From Chryseobacterium gleum (GTDB lineage: Bacteria; Bacteroidota; Bacteroidia; Flavobacteriales_D; Crocinitomicaceae): a stretch of DNA of 14,397 nt. The stretch is taken from positions 1-14,397 of the forward strand of contig CALPUT020000027.1 of assembly GCA_943326825.2 (NCBI GenBank). The letters run 5' to 3'. Below the pieces are notes generated by a model. The model searched no databases. It saw only the letters and a list, made by a program, of their open reading frames with translations, and was not told where the DNA came from. The translations under genes were made by a program, and so were the position numbers. Shown piece after piece: positions 7,346 through 14,397 of the stretch; position 1 is the first letter of the stretch; each line of letters starts with the position of its first letter.

Positions 7346-7780
7346 TTATCCAAGTTTAGGCGGTTGCCAAATAGAAGGTGTGTAAAAAGATCGCAATGAT
7401 TGGTTATCATAAAATATTTTTCCTTCTTCAACTTCAGAAATAAAGGGTTCTGAAATAATTCGAATTGCAGGAGTAGGGGAAAAATAAGTAAACGACGCTG
7501 TATAATCTGTATGAGAATGAAATGGTAGTTGAGAATCTTTATCGTGATCATATTTACCTCTTCCTTCATTTAGTTCATGAGAATGATCAATATAATGAAC
7601 AAATAAAAATTGACCGAAAGTTAATTGCTTATTTTCAGATTGATGCTCCGAAAAATGATTTACTAAAAATGGAATTTTCAACATTTCTGAAAACTCCGAA
7701 GAAGTAAACAGATAAGTAAAAATTAATCCTATTAGTATTATTTTTTTCACAAAACAAATATAGAAATAATGTAGATCCAT
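7346..7780 (-). CDS. Small His-rich exported protein heading the metal-efflux operon
   Basis: The 144-residue frame is the first gene of the efflux operon and ends 70 bases before the pump. From residue 11 it reads VKKIILIGLIFTYLFTSS, a typical signal peptide or membrane anchor. Then come EMLKIPFLVNHFSEH, FGQFLFVHYIDHSHE and a charged KYDHDKDSQLPFHSH stretch. Histidines at 42, 46, 62, 66, 68, 79, 88 and 90 could ligate metal in the periplasm. Small proteins of this pattern (LxKIPxLxxHFxEH, FLxxHY, DxxLPF) precede CusA/CzcA operons in other Bacteroidota as unnamed hypothetical proteins; this is recalled, not searched. The start is uncertain. The ATG at 7780 adds ten residues before the signal peptide, whereas a GTG at 7750 would start exactly at it, and a TATATTTG box lies just upstream of that GTG. 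The longer frame is given here as the outer limit. Function is unproven. Confidence 0.75.
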   Translation of the reverse strand: MDLHYFYICFVKKIILIGLIFTYLFTSSEFSEMLKIPFLVNHFSEHQSENKQLTFGQFLFVHYIDHSHELNEGRGKYDHDKDSQLPFHSHTDYTASFTYFSPTPAIRIISEPFISEVEEGKIFYDNQSLRSFYTPSIWQPPKLG

Positions 7781-7937
7781 TTCTTACATAGTTCAATAAA
7801 TAAATTGTTAAATTTTATTAAACATTCAATAGTTAAAAAATGATTAAGTCATTTGAAGTGCTTTTTAACAATTTTTAAACTGTGTTTTCTATCTTTACAT
7901 TTTATACATCAAACTTTTATATTTACTTTCGTACATC

Positions 7938-8828
7938 ATGAGTAAAAAAGCAGAAAAATACAATTCAAAAGGAGTTCGAACGAGCTACGTTTCTACAGTA
8001 ATTGGAATTTCCTTGGTATTATTCATGATTGGTCTAGTGATAGGTGGATTTTTAGGATTAGGGAATGTCCAAAAACAAGCAAAAGAAAGCTTACAAGTTG
8101 ATTTGTTTTTTAAACCAGAATTAAATGTAGCTGATATTAAACAAATTGAACAAGAATTAAAAACTTGGGTGAAATTTAACGAAGTTTATTTTGTTTCACC
8201 AGAAAGAGCAATTGAAGAATTTAGCGGTGAGGATCAAAATTCTGGTCAAATCTTACGCATTTTTGAAGGTAAAAATCCTTTACCTCCTACGGTAGGTTTT
8301 AAACCAAAAGAAAAATATGCAAATAAAAAAGAGATGAAAATTATCAAAGAAGAATTATTGAAAGCATATCCTAACGAAATAGATGAAGTAAACTATGATG
8401 AAGCAAGCGTAAATTCAGTAAATTTAGGATTTAAACAATTTGTATTCTTATTTATAGCTGTTGCAATTTTATTGATTATTATAGCTGTTGCAATGATTAA
8501 TAATACTATTCGTTTAGCACTTTATTCAAGAAGATTTACAATTAAAACGATGCAATTAGTTGGGGCAACTCACAGATACATACGTCGCCCATTTTTATTG
8601 CAATCAATATTACAAGGTTTTGTTTCTGCTGTTATAGGAATGGCATTAATGATGACTTTGTTTTATGCTTTGAATAATGTATTAGATTCTATTGAAATCA
8701 GTTATAGCTTTAATAGCTTCTTATTTCTTTTTGGCAGCTTAATTGGAATTGGAATTATTATCACATTTGTATCAACATGGGTTGCATTGAATAAATTTTT
8801 AAGAATGCAATTAGACGATTTATATTAA
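7938..8828 (+). CDS. ftsX: Cell division protein FtsX
   Basis: The 296-residue protein is the membrane subunit of FtsEX, the ABC-type complex that couples ATP binding by FtsE to activation of peptidoglycan hydrolases at the septum. It has the FtsX layout: a short cytoplasmic N-terminus, helix 1 at about 18-41, and a periplasmic domain at about 43-165 (SLQVDLFFKPELN, then YFVSPERAIEEF). Three more helices follow, at about 166-190, 216-242 and 258-284. The cytoplasmic stretch YSRRFTIKTMQLVGATHRYIR carries the conserved LVGAT motif of FtsX permeases. Length is typical. It is the first gene of a four-gene plus-strand operon. FtsE is not in the window, as is common in this phylum. The 157-base upstream region is shared with the divergent efflux operon; no clear promoter could be assigned there. 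Confidence 0.93.
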   Translation: MSKKAEKYNSKGVRTSYVSTVIGISLVLFMIGLVIGGFLGLGNVQKQAKESLQVDLFFKPELNVADIKQIEQELKTWVKFNEVYFVSPERAIEEFSGEDQNSGQILRIFEGKNPLPPTVGFKPKEKYANKKEMKIIKEELLKAYPNEIDEVNYDEASVNSVNLGFKQFVFLFIAVAILLIIIAVAMINNTIRLALYSRRFTIKTMQLVGATHRYIRRPFLLQSILQGFVSAVIGMALMMTLFYALNNVLDSIEISYSFNSFLFLFGSLIGIGIIITFVSTWVALNKFLRMQLDDLY

Positions 8829-8839
8829 ACAAAAAAATA

Positions 8840-9097
8840 ATGGAAAATAAAAAACCTCTTTTCGCTTTTAGACCAGAAAATTATAGAATTCTTTTAATTG
8901 GACTTGCAATTAATGTTATTGGATTTATTTTAATGTTAGGTGGAGGAACGGAAGATCCAAACAAATTTGATGGTGATGCACTTTTCAGTTCAACAAGAAT
9001 AACAATAGCTCCAATTTTGATTATTTTAGGTTATTTAGTAATCATGTACTCAATAATGCGTAAACCTAAATCTTCTACAAAAGAAGAAGAAAAATAA
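8840..9097 (+). CDS. DUF3098 family small membrane protein
   Basis: The 85-residue protein has two predicted helices (about 15-34 and 56-73). Between them is a [20 protein letters not shown] linker, and the second helix begins at RITIAPIL. This matches the DUF3098 pattern of small Bacteroidota proteins normally encoded between ftsX and uppP. The N-terminal [15 protein letters not shown] and the Lys/Glu-rich C-terminus suggest both ends are cytoplasmic. It starts 11 bases after ftsX and ends 8 bases before uppP, so the three genes are almost certainly co-transcribed. The biochemical function is unknown; a link to envelope or division work is inferred from the neighbours only. Confidence 0.92.
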   Translation: MENKKPLFAFRPENYRILLIGLAINVIGFILMLGGGTEDPNKFDGDALFSSTRITIAPILIILGYLVIMYSIMRKPKSSTKEEEK

Positions 9098-9105
9098 TAA
9101 ATCAC

Positions 9106-9900
9106 ATGAACATAATAGATGCTATCATCTTAGCCATAATTGAAGGTTTAACAGAATTTTTACCAGTATCATCAACTGGCCATATGATTATTGGATCATC
9201 TTTCATGGGCATTGCTGATAAAGATTTCACAAAATTATTTACCGTATTTATTCAGTTAGGCGCAATTCTTTCTGTCGTTGTCTTATACTTTAAACGTTTT
9301 TTTAAATCAATTAACTTTTACTATAAACTGATCATAGCCTTTATACCAGCAGCTATTTTCGGTATTCTTTTTAGTGATTATATAGATCAATTATTAGAAA
9401 ATCCATTAGCCGTTGCAATCTCACTTCTTGTTGGTGGAATTATTTTACTTTTTGTTGATAAATGGTTTAATAAACCTGTCTATTTAGAAGAAGAAGAAAT
9501 TGATTATTTAACAGCATTAAAAATAGGGTTTTTTCAATGTATTGCAATGATACCTGGTGTTTCTAGATCAGGTGCATCTATTGTTGGTGGTATGAGTCAA
9601 AAATTAAGTAGACAAGTAGCTGCTGAATTCTCATTTTTCTTAGCTGTCCCAACAATGTTTGCAGCAACTGCAAAAAAACTTATTGATTATTTCAAGGATG
9701 GTAATACCTTGAATTCGGAGCAAATAAAAATTCTAGCGGTAGGTAACATTGTCGCTTTTATAGTTGCATTAATTGCTATAAAAAGTTTTATCGGGTATTT
9801 AAATAAAAATGGATTTAAATTATTTGGATATTATAGAATAATATTAGGATTAATATTAATCATTTTATTAGTAAGTGGTTACGATTTGAAAATAGTCTAA
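9106..9900 (+). CDS. uppP: Undecaprenyl-diphosphatase UppP (BacA)
   Basis: The 264-residue integral membrane enzyme removes a phosphate from undecaprenyl diphosphate, recycling the lipid carrier for peptidoglycan and other surface polymers. Higher dosage is known to give bacitracin resistance. Both family signatures are present: [14 protein letters not shown] at 13-26, with E13, E17 and H26 in the positions of the catalytic Glu and His residues, and [13 protein letters not shown] at 150-162, with the essential Arg at 154. About eight hydrophobic segments are visible, with an acidic cytoplasmic loop EEEEID at about 128-133. Length is normal. It sits third in the ftsX operon, 8 bases after the DUF3098 gene and 12 bases before truB. 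Confidence 0.96.
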   Translation: MNIIDAIILAIIEGLTEFLPVSSTGHMIIGSSFMGIADKDFTKLFTVFIQLGAILSVVVLYFKRFFKSINFYYKLIIAFIPAAIFGILFSDYIDQLLENPLAVAISLLVGGIILLFVDKWFNKPVYLEEEEIDYLTALKIGFFQCIAMIPGVSRSGASIVGGMSQKLSRQVAAEFSFFLAVPTMFAATAKKLIDYFKDGNTLNSEQIKILAVGNIVAFIVALIAIKSFIGYLNKNGFKLFGYYRIILGLILIILLVSGYDLKIV

Positions 9901-9912
9901 GGGTTTTGAAAA

Positions 9913-10608
9913 GTGATAAATATTAAAGAATTTTCAGAAGGAAGTACAATTATTGTAGACAAACCATTAAATTGGACTTCATTCGATGTCGTGAACAAAA
10001 TTCGTTGGAATTTAAAACAAGCTTTAAAAGTTAAGAAAATAAAAGTTGGTCATGCTGGAACTCTAGACCCATTAGCCTCAGGATTGTTAATTCTTTGTAT
10101 TGGTAAACATACAAAATTGATTGACAGTATAATGGTCGGTGAAAAAACTTACTCAGGTTCTATCTTATTAGGAAAAACAACTCCATCATATGATTTAGAA
10201 ACTGAATTTAATCAAGATTTTGAAACAAATCATATCACTAATGAATTATTAGAATCTGTAAGATTAACATTTCTTGGTGAAATTCAACAAGTACCACCTA
10301 TTTTTTCAGCAAAGCAAATTGATGGTCAAAGAGCATATGACCTTGCTAGAGCTGGTAAAGAAGTTGAACTAAAGGCAAATACTGTTTATATTTCTGATTT
10401 TAAAATCACAAACAATCGCTTCCCTGAAATTGATTTTGAAATTTCATGTTCAAAAGGGACTTATATTCGTTCAATAGCACATGACTTTGGTAAAGCTCTA
10501 AATTCAGGTGGGACATTGATAAAATTAAGAAGAACAAATTCTGGTGATTACTCTATCAACGAAGCTAAATCTGTTGAAGAATGGATTCAAATAATTAGAA
10601 CTACATAA
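9913..10608 (+). CDS. truB: tRNA pseudouridine(55) synthase TruB
   Basis: The 231-residue enzyme isomerises uridine 55 in the T-loop of tRNAs to pseudouridine. The catalytic motif GHAGTLDPLASGLL is at 46-59, with Asp52 as nucleophile. Other TruB motifs are the opening VDKPLNWTSFDVV, GEKTYSGSILLG, QVPPIFSAKQIDGQRAYDLAR and CSKGTYIRSIAHDFG. It is shorter than the E. coli enzyme and appears to lack the C-terminal PUA-like domain, as is usual for Bacteroidota. The start is GTG at 9913: an in-frame TGA lies at 9907-9909, so no earlier start is possible, and residues 2-20 already match the family N-terminus. It is the last gene of the operon; no strong terminator follows. Confidence 0.96.
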   Translation: MINIKEFSEGSTIIVDKPLNWTSFDVVNKIRWNLKQALKVKKIKVGHAGTLDPLASGLLILCIGKHTKLIDSIMVGEKTYSGSILLGKTTPSYDLETEFNQDFETNHITNELLESVRLTFLGEIQQVPPIFSAKQIDGQRAYDLARAGKEVELKANTVYISDFKITNNRFPEIDFEISCSKGTYIRSIAHDFGKALNSGGTLIKLRRTNSGDYSINEAKSVEEWIQIIRTT

Positions 10609-10658
10609 AGTTAACAGTTACATCTATTTATGAGCATTCTAAAATATTTTATTACCTT

Positions 10659-10676
10659 TATTCTGTAAAAAGAATA
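10659..10676. promoter_or_regulatory. Inverted repeat upstream of the response regulator gene
   Basis: TATTCT (10659-10664) and AGAATA (10671-10676) form a 6-base inverted repeat with a 6-base centre, ending 33 bases before the response regulator start. A loose match to the Bacteroidota -7 box, TACCTTTA (10653-10660), overlaps its left arm, so the repeat could be an operator or autoregulatory site. No -33 box is evident and the DNA is very AT-rich, so chance is possible. Confidence 0.25.
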
Positions 10677-10709
10677 TCATATTGAAAACCCTAGAAATTC
10701 ACTATTACA

Positions 10710-11348
10710 ATGTCTGAAACTATTAAAGTACTTATTGTAGATGATCATAAATTGATTGTTGAAGCATGGACAAATATTATTAATACTGTAAATAACTTCA
10801 CAGTATCAGGGTCTGCGGATAATGCTGAAGATGCACTATTTTTAGCACATAGACATCGACCAGATATTATTCTGATGGATATCAATTTAAAAGGAAGTTC
10901 AGGATTCGAGGCTACAGAAAATATAATTAATCAATTACCAAAAACTAAAGTAATTGCTCTTTCCATACACGATGACTTATCTATTGTGAAAAAAATATTT
11001 ACTATAGGAGCAACTGGGTATCTTACTAAAAACTCTTCTAAAAAAGAATTAATAGAATCAATACAAAAAGTATATGAGGGGGAGAAATTTATTTGCGAGG
11101 AGATAAAAGAACGTTTTCTAACTTCTGCAATGAATGGAAATGACGATAACGCTAAAAAAGAGTTAACAGCTAAAGAAATTGAAATTGTAATTCATATAAC
11201 TAAAGGTTTAACATCTAAAGAAATAGGTGAATTATTAAATATTTCAAATCGAACTGTTGATACTCATAGACACAATATTCTCAAAAAATTAGAGATCCCA
11301 AATGCTGCTCAATTAAGTTCTTGGGCAAAAGAAAAAGGTTATGTTTGA
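10710..11348 (+). CDS. NarL/FixJ-family response regulator
   Basis: The 212-residue two-component regulator has a receiver domain at about 4-122. D11 and D12 form the acidic pocket, D57 in ILMDINL is the phosphoacceptor, S85 in IALSIHDD takes the Thr/Ser switch position, and K107 in GYLTKNSS is the conserved Lys. A linker follows, then a LuxR-type helix-turn-helix at about 152-196 (ELTAKEIEIVIHITKGLTSK, then EIGELLNISNRTVDTHRHNI). Length is typical. No histidine kinase is in the window, so the partner is encoded elsewhere or beyond the edge. It follows truB on the same strand after 101 bases and probably has its own promoter. The spacer downstream holds palindromes that could be DNA-binding sites for it, which is speculation. 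Targets are unknown. Confidence 0.94.
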   Translation: MSETIKVLIVDDHKLIVEAWTNIINTVNNFTVSGSADNAEDALFLAHRHRPDIILMDINLKGSSGFEATENIINQLPKTKVIALSIHDDLSIVKKIFTIGATGYLTKNSSKKELIESIQKVYEGEKFICEEIKERFLTSAMNGNDDNAKKELTAKEIEIVIHITKGLTSKEIGELLNISNRTVDTHRHNILKKLEIPNAAQLSSWAKEKGYV

Positions 11349-11366
11349 AAAAAGTTAAGCATAATT

Positions 11367-11414
11367 ACATACATAAACTTGTATGTTAATGTTTAATTAC
11401 GTAAGTTACATTAA
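11367..11414. promoter_or_regulatory. Cluster of nested inverted repeats between regulator and peptidase genes
   Basis: Two structures adjoin. The first is a 7-base stem, ACATACA (11367-11373) with TGTATGT (11380-11386), and a 6-base loop. The second is TTAATGT (11386-11392) with ACATTAA (11408-11414), whose centre carries the perfect palindrome TTACGTAA (11397-11404). The first could be a weak, AT-rich transcription stop for the regulator gene. The second is a plausible dimer-binding operator for the downstream peptidase gene. Both roles are inference; the symmetry is visible directly. Confidence 0.4.
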
Positions 11415-11518
11415 TATTGAGCCATTTTAAAGTTTAAAGTTTAACAAATTTGCACTGTGATTTCAAACAAGATGAAATTTGTAGAATAAAAAACTGAAAA
11501 AAGTTCAAAATTAAAATT

Positions 11519-14397
11519 ATGAAAAACATCCTGAAAAATATCGTCAAATATAGGTTATCATTATTACTAATATTAGTATTCTCAACTAATTTATATTCTC
11601 AAACGAATAAAGAAAAAATATGGGTTACTTTTGATGATATTTCAATTTTACCATTTAAATCTGAAGAAAGATTAATTTCTAAATCTTTAGAATTACAAAA
11701 ACTAATTTCTAAATATACTATAACTAAAGTAAGTAAAGCTCTATCAGCTTCTAAAAATACTCAATTACAAAAAGTGTATGAATTAGAATGTAACTGTAAT
11801 GCTGTAGAACTAGTTCAATCAATTAATAAAATTGAAGGTGTTTTAAAACCAGAATTAGCACCTGTTTACGAAATAATGTATGATCCAAATGATTATAATC
11901 TAAATTTTTCAACTGATTGGGCTTTAGATTTAGTTAAAGCAAAGCAAGCATGGGATATTACAACTGGTGACACTTCAATTGTGATAGGTGTGTCAGATGC
12001 TAATTTCGATTTAAACCATCAAGAATTTAAAGGTAAAGTAAATTATGCTGACCCAAATCTAACTGATCCAAATGTCAATCATGGTACCGCAGTAGCAATT
12101 CAAGCAGCAGGAGGGTTTAATAATAATTATGGAAAGAGTTCAGTTGGTGGTAATTGTCATTTAAGACTATATTCTATGGGGTATAATTCACTTTTACAAG
12201 CTACCTATGACGGAGTTGATATTATTAATGCAAGTTGGGCTGCTAGTTGTGGATACAGTGATTATGGACAATCTGTTTGTGATGAAGTGTACAATAATGG
12301 TGTCGTATTAATTGCCGCTGCAGGAAACGGTGGGACATGTGGTGGAGCAAATAATTTAGTATATCCTTCAGCTTTTAACCATGTGATTTCAGTTACGTCA
12401 ATAAATTCAGCTGATAGTCATGAAAGAATAGTTGGGAATCCGAATACGACTCATCAACACAACACAACTGTTGATATCTCTTCACCAGGGTATGCCGTTC
12501 AATTGGCATATGCTAATGGAGTATTTGGAACAGGAGGCGGAACTTCATTTGCAACACCTATTGTATCTGGTGTTGCTGGATTAATTTTATCTGTAAATCC
12601 ATGTTTAACTGTTGATCAAGTTGAACAAATAATAAAAGAAACTTCAGTAAATATTGACAATTTAAATCCTTCTTACGCAGGAATAATTGGTGCTGGGAGA
12701 GTTGATGCAGCAGCTGCAGTTTTGAGAGCTCAACAAATATTAACTTTAGATTTATATGCTGAAAGTAAATTCCATTGTGCAAGTCAATTTGGAGAAGCGA
12801 ATGTTTCAGTATTGAATGGTAATGCACCATACAACTATTTGTGGAGCAATGGTGATAGAAATAATTCATTGAAAAATTTAAATCAAGGTATTTATAGTGT
12901 AACAGTAACAGATTCTAAAGGTTGTAAAGGACAAACATCTATTGAAATAACAGGACCTACAGTTAATTTTGATTATCCATCTTCAGTAAAAATAAATAAT
13001 AACAATTTTCAACTTGCTGATTTAAATAATGATGGAATTATTAAAATCAAAGGGGATTTGATTATAGACAATAATCTAGCATATTCTATCAACAATAAAA
13101 AAATACAATTTGGCCAAGAAAACAGTGTTGATTTTTCAGGTTTAATTATTAACTCTGGAGCTTCACTTACAATCGAAAACCATACTATTCTGAAAGGTTT
13201 AAGTGCTTGTAATTCTAAATGGGATGGTATTGAAATAAAAGATAATAAATATTTATATCAAGACCTTTATAGTAAAAACACAATTTTAACTTCAAAAAAA
13301 TCAGGGAAGTTGATAATGAAAGATGTAAGTATTCATGATGCTAACACCGCTGTCAATGCTATTGCATCACTAAATGAAGATTCACTTACTATTTATGGTC
13401 AATTTTCGATAGAAAAATCAGTATTTTATAATGATGAAAAAGGATTAAATATTAAATCAAACAAAAATTCAATTTCAAAAAATTCAATTTCAAATTCAAT
13501 ATTTATTACTGAAGACTCTTCAATAATAAATCCTATTTATATCAATATGCAGGATGTTGATAATATTTCTATTACAAAAAATAAATTTTTCGGAAATAAT
13601 CAGTCACTTTCTCAAAATAAAGGAATTGCTATCAACTCTTTAAATTCTTCTATTTTTATTGCAGCAGACTCAACTACTGATATGACAAATATCGATAAAA
13701 AAGGGAATGAGTTTTATAATTTAACTTTTGGAATTATCACTAAAAACACAGACCATAGAAATCGCCCATTACAGATTTCAAGTTGTTATTTCGATCAAGT
13801 GAACCAAGCAATTAATATAGAATCATATTCATCTGGAATTGTTTTTGGGAATGAATTTTCAGAACCTTCAGGAACGTTTGAATTAGAGAGTTTCGCTCTA
13901 AAAATCGGAGAAAACAATACGCTATTAATCTCAGAAAATAACATAAATACTTTTCATAAGGAACAAGATAATGTATACGGAATTAAATTAAATAATTCAT
14001 TCGCAAACTCGATTAAAATTTATAAAAACACTTTTGATGGAAGTTTTACAGCTTCAAACTATTTTGATGGTGATAATCTTAATACTTCAATTGATTGTAA
14101 TATTTACACTGGTGAATCTAATCATAATTGGTATGTAAATTCTGGTAAACTAAAAAATCAAGACGGCATTGACAATAAAGGCTTATCAACTATTTTCGCA
14201 AATACATTTTCTGAATGTTCAGGTAAAGTTTCTCAAGTGTTTATAAGTCAAAATGCTGAGAGTATGACTTATCAATCCATACCAGAATTAATGCCAACAT
14301 GTTACAGTGTAGGACTCTTACCAGTTGTTATTACTAAAAACTATAAAGAGAATACATGTAAAAGCTTTTTTGACCTTTCAACTGATATTACAGATAA
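11519..14397 (+). CDS. Secreted S8 (subtilisin-like) peptidase with SprB repeat and beta-helix-like tail, 3' end outside window
   Basis: The frame opens at ATG 11519 and stays open to the right edge: 959 codons plus two bases. Residues 1-28 form a signal peptide ending LYSQ. A prodomain-like region (about 30-125) is followed by the catalytic domain (about 130-405), with D160 in GVSDANFDLNH, H188 in NHGTAVA, oxyanion N270 in AAAGN and nucleophile S343 in GTSFATP. The usual HGTHVAG is changed to HGTAVAI, so the second His is missing, but the triad is intact. Residues about 437-480 (PYNYLWSNGD, then GIYSVTVTDSKGCKG) are a SprB-type repeat known from gliding-associated adhesins. The remainder is an Asn/Ser/Ile-rich series of short strands resembling a right-handed beta-helix (for example SKWDGIEIKDN). 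A type IX sorting domain would be expected past the edge but is not seen. Role probably extracellular; substrate unknown. Confidence 0.93.
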   Translation, partial: MKNILKNIVKYRLSLLLILVFSTNLYSQTNKEKIWVTFDDISILPFKSEERLISKSLELQKLISKYTITKVSKALSASKNTQLQKVYELECNCNAVELVQSINKIEGVLKPELAPVYEIMYDPNDYNLNFSTDWALDLVKAKQAWDITTGDTSIVIGVSDANFDLNHQEFKGKVNYADPNLTDPNVNHGTAVAIQAAGGFNNNYGKSSVGGNCHLRLYSMGYNSLLQATYDGVDIINASWAASCGYSDYGQSVCDEVYNNGVVLIAAAGNGGTCGGANNLVYPSAFNHVISVTSINSADSHERIVGNPNTTHQHNTTVDISSPGYAVQLAYANGVFGTGGGTSFATPIVSGVAGLILSVNPCLTVDQVEQIIKETSVNIDNLNPSYAGIIGAGRVDAAAAVLRAQQILTLDLYAESKFHCASQFGEANVSVLNGNAPYNYLWSNGDRNNSLKNLNQGIYSVTVTDSKGCKGQTSIEITGPTVNFDYPSSVKINNNNFQLADLNNDGIIKIKGDLIIDNNLAYSINNKKIQFGQENSVDFSGLIINSGASLTIENHTILKGLSACNSKWDGIEIKDNKYLYQDLYSKNTILTSKKSGKLIMKDVSIHDANTAVNAIASLNEDSLTIYGQFSIEKSVFYNDEKGLNIKSNKNSISKNSISNSIFITEDSSIINPIYINMQDVDNISITKNKFFGNNQSLSQNKGIAINSLNSSIFIAADSTTDMTNIDKKGNEFYNLTFGIITKNTDHRNRPLQISSCYFDQVNQAINIESYSSGIVFGNEFSEPSGTFELESFALKIGENNTLLISENNINTFHKEQDNVYGIKLNNSFANSIKIYKNTFDGSFTASNYFDGDNLNTSIDCNIYTGESNHNWYVNSGKLKNQDGIDNKGLSTIFANTFSECSGKVSQVFISQNAESMTYQSIPELMPTCYSVGLLPVVITKNYKENTCKSFFDLSTDITD
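13463..13500 (+). repeat. Short in-frame tandem repeat within the peptidase tail
   Basis: A 14-base core AAAAATTCAATTTC occurs at 13463-13476 and 13478-13491, a period of 15 bases, followed by a partial third copy. It encodes NSISK NSIS NSI, so the repeat keeps the frame and adds short strands to the beta-helix-like tail. It may be a site of slippage. Confidence 0.6.

Noticed and set aside
7300..7569. Minus-strand frame of 89 codons overlapping the small His-rich gene
   Set aside because: It is the same DNA in another frame, with no signal peptide or family pattern, while the overlapping frame has both.
11417..11452. Promoter for the peptidase gene (TTG at 11417-11419 with CAAATTTG at 11445-11452)
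   Set aside because: The downstream box has a mismatch to TAnnTTTG and the spacing of 25 bases is longer than the usual 19-21, so it is not reported as a feature.
12558..12869. Minus-strand frame of 103 codons inside the peptidase gene
   Set aside because: It is antisense to the end of the catalytic domain and the SprB repeat, and its Gln/Leu/His-rich translation is typical of a shadow frame.

Overview
This is an AT-rich window from a member of the Bacteroidota, most likely class Flavobacteriia. The signs are the tight ftsX / DUF3098 / uppP / truB cluster typical of that phylum, weak or absent Shine-Dalgarno sites, a SprB-type repeat in a large secreted subtilase (the kind of protein exported by type IX secretion), and a CzcA-type pump fused to its TolC partner. 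Genus-level placement cannot be made from what is seen here.

Left half (minus strand, read from about 7780 down to 957): a heavy-metal efflux operon. It starts with a small histidine-rich exported protein (7346-7780), continues with a 1448-residue fusion of a CzcA/CusA-type RND pump and a TolC-type outer-membrane channel (2929-7275), then the lipoprotein membrane-fusion adaptor (1746-2876) and a small membrane protein with a His-rich N-terminus (1010-1507). It ends at a good Rho-independent terminator (957-986). All three parts of a tripartite exporter are therefore encoded by two genes, bracketed by two small metal-ligand-rich proteins. Beyond it, also on the minus strand, lies a secreted protein with YD-like repeats that runs off the left edge (1-854).

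The spacers of the efflux operon hold three copies of a short G/C-rich stem-loop element in an otherwise AT-rich region. Two face each other at 1542-1710 like a miniature inverted-repeat element, and one sits between adaptor and pump at 2890-2921.

Right half (plus strand): a compact envelope/housekeeping operon, ftsX, a DUF3098 protein, uppP and truB (7938-10608, gaps of 8-12 bases), divergent from the efflux operon. Next come a lone NarL/FixJ response regulator (10710-11348) and, after a spacer dense in inverted repeats, a large secreted S8 peptidase with a SprB repeat and a long beta-helix-like tail that runs off the right edge (11519-14397). No tRNA, rRNA, CRISPR array, transposase or phage gene was seen.
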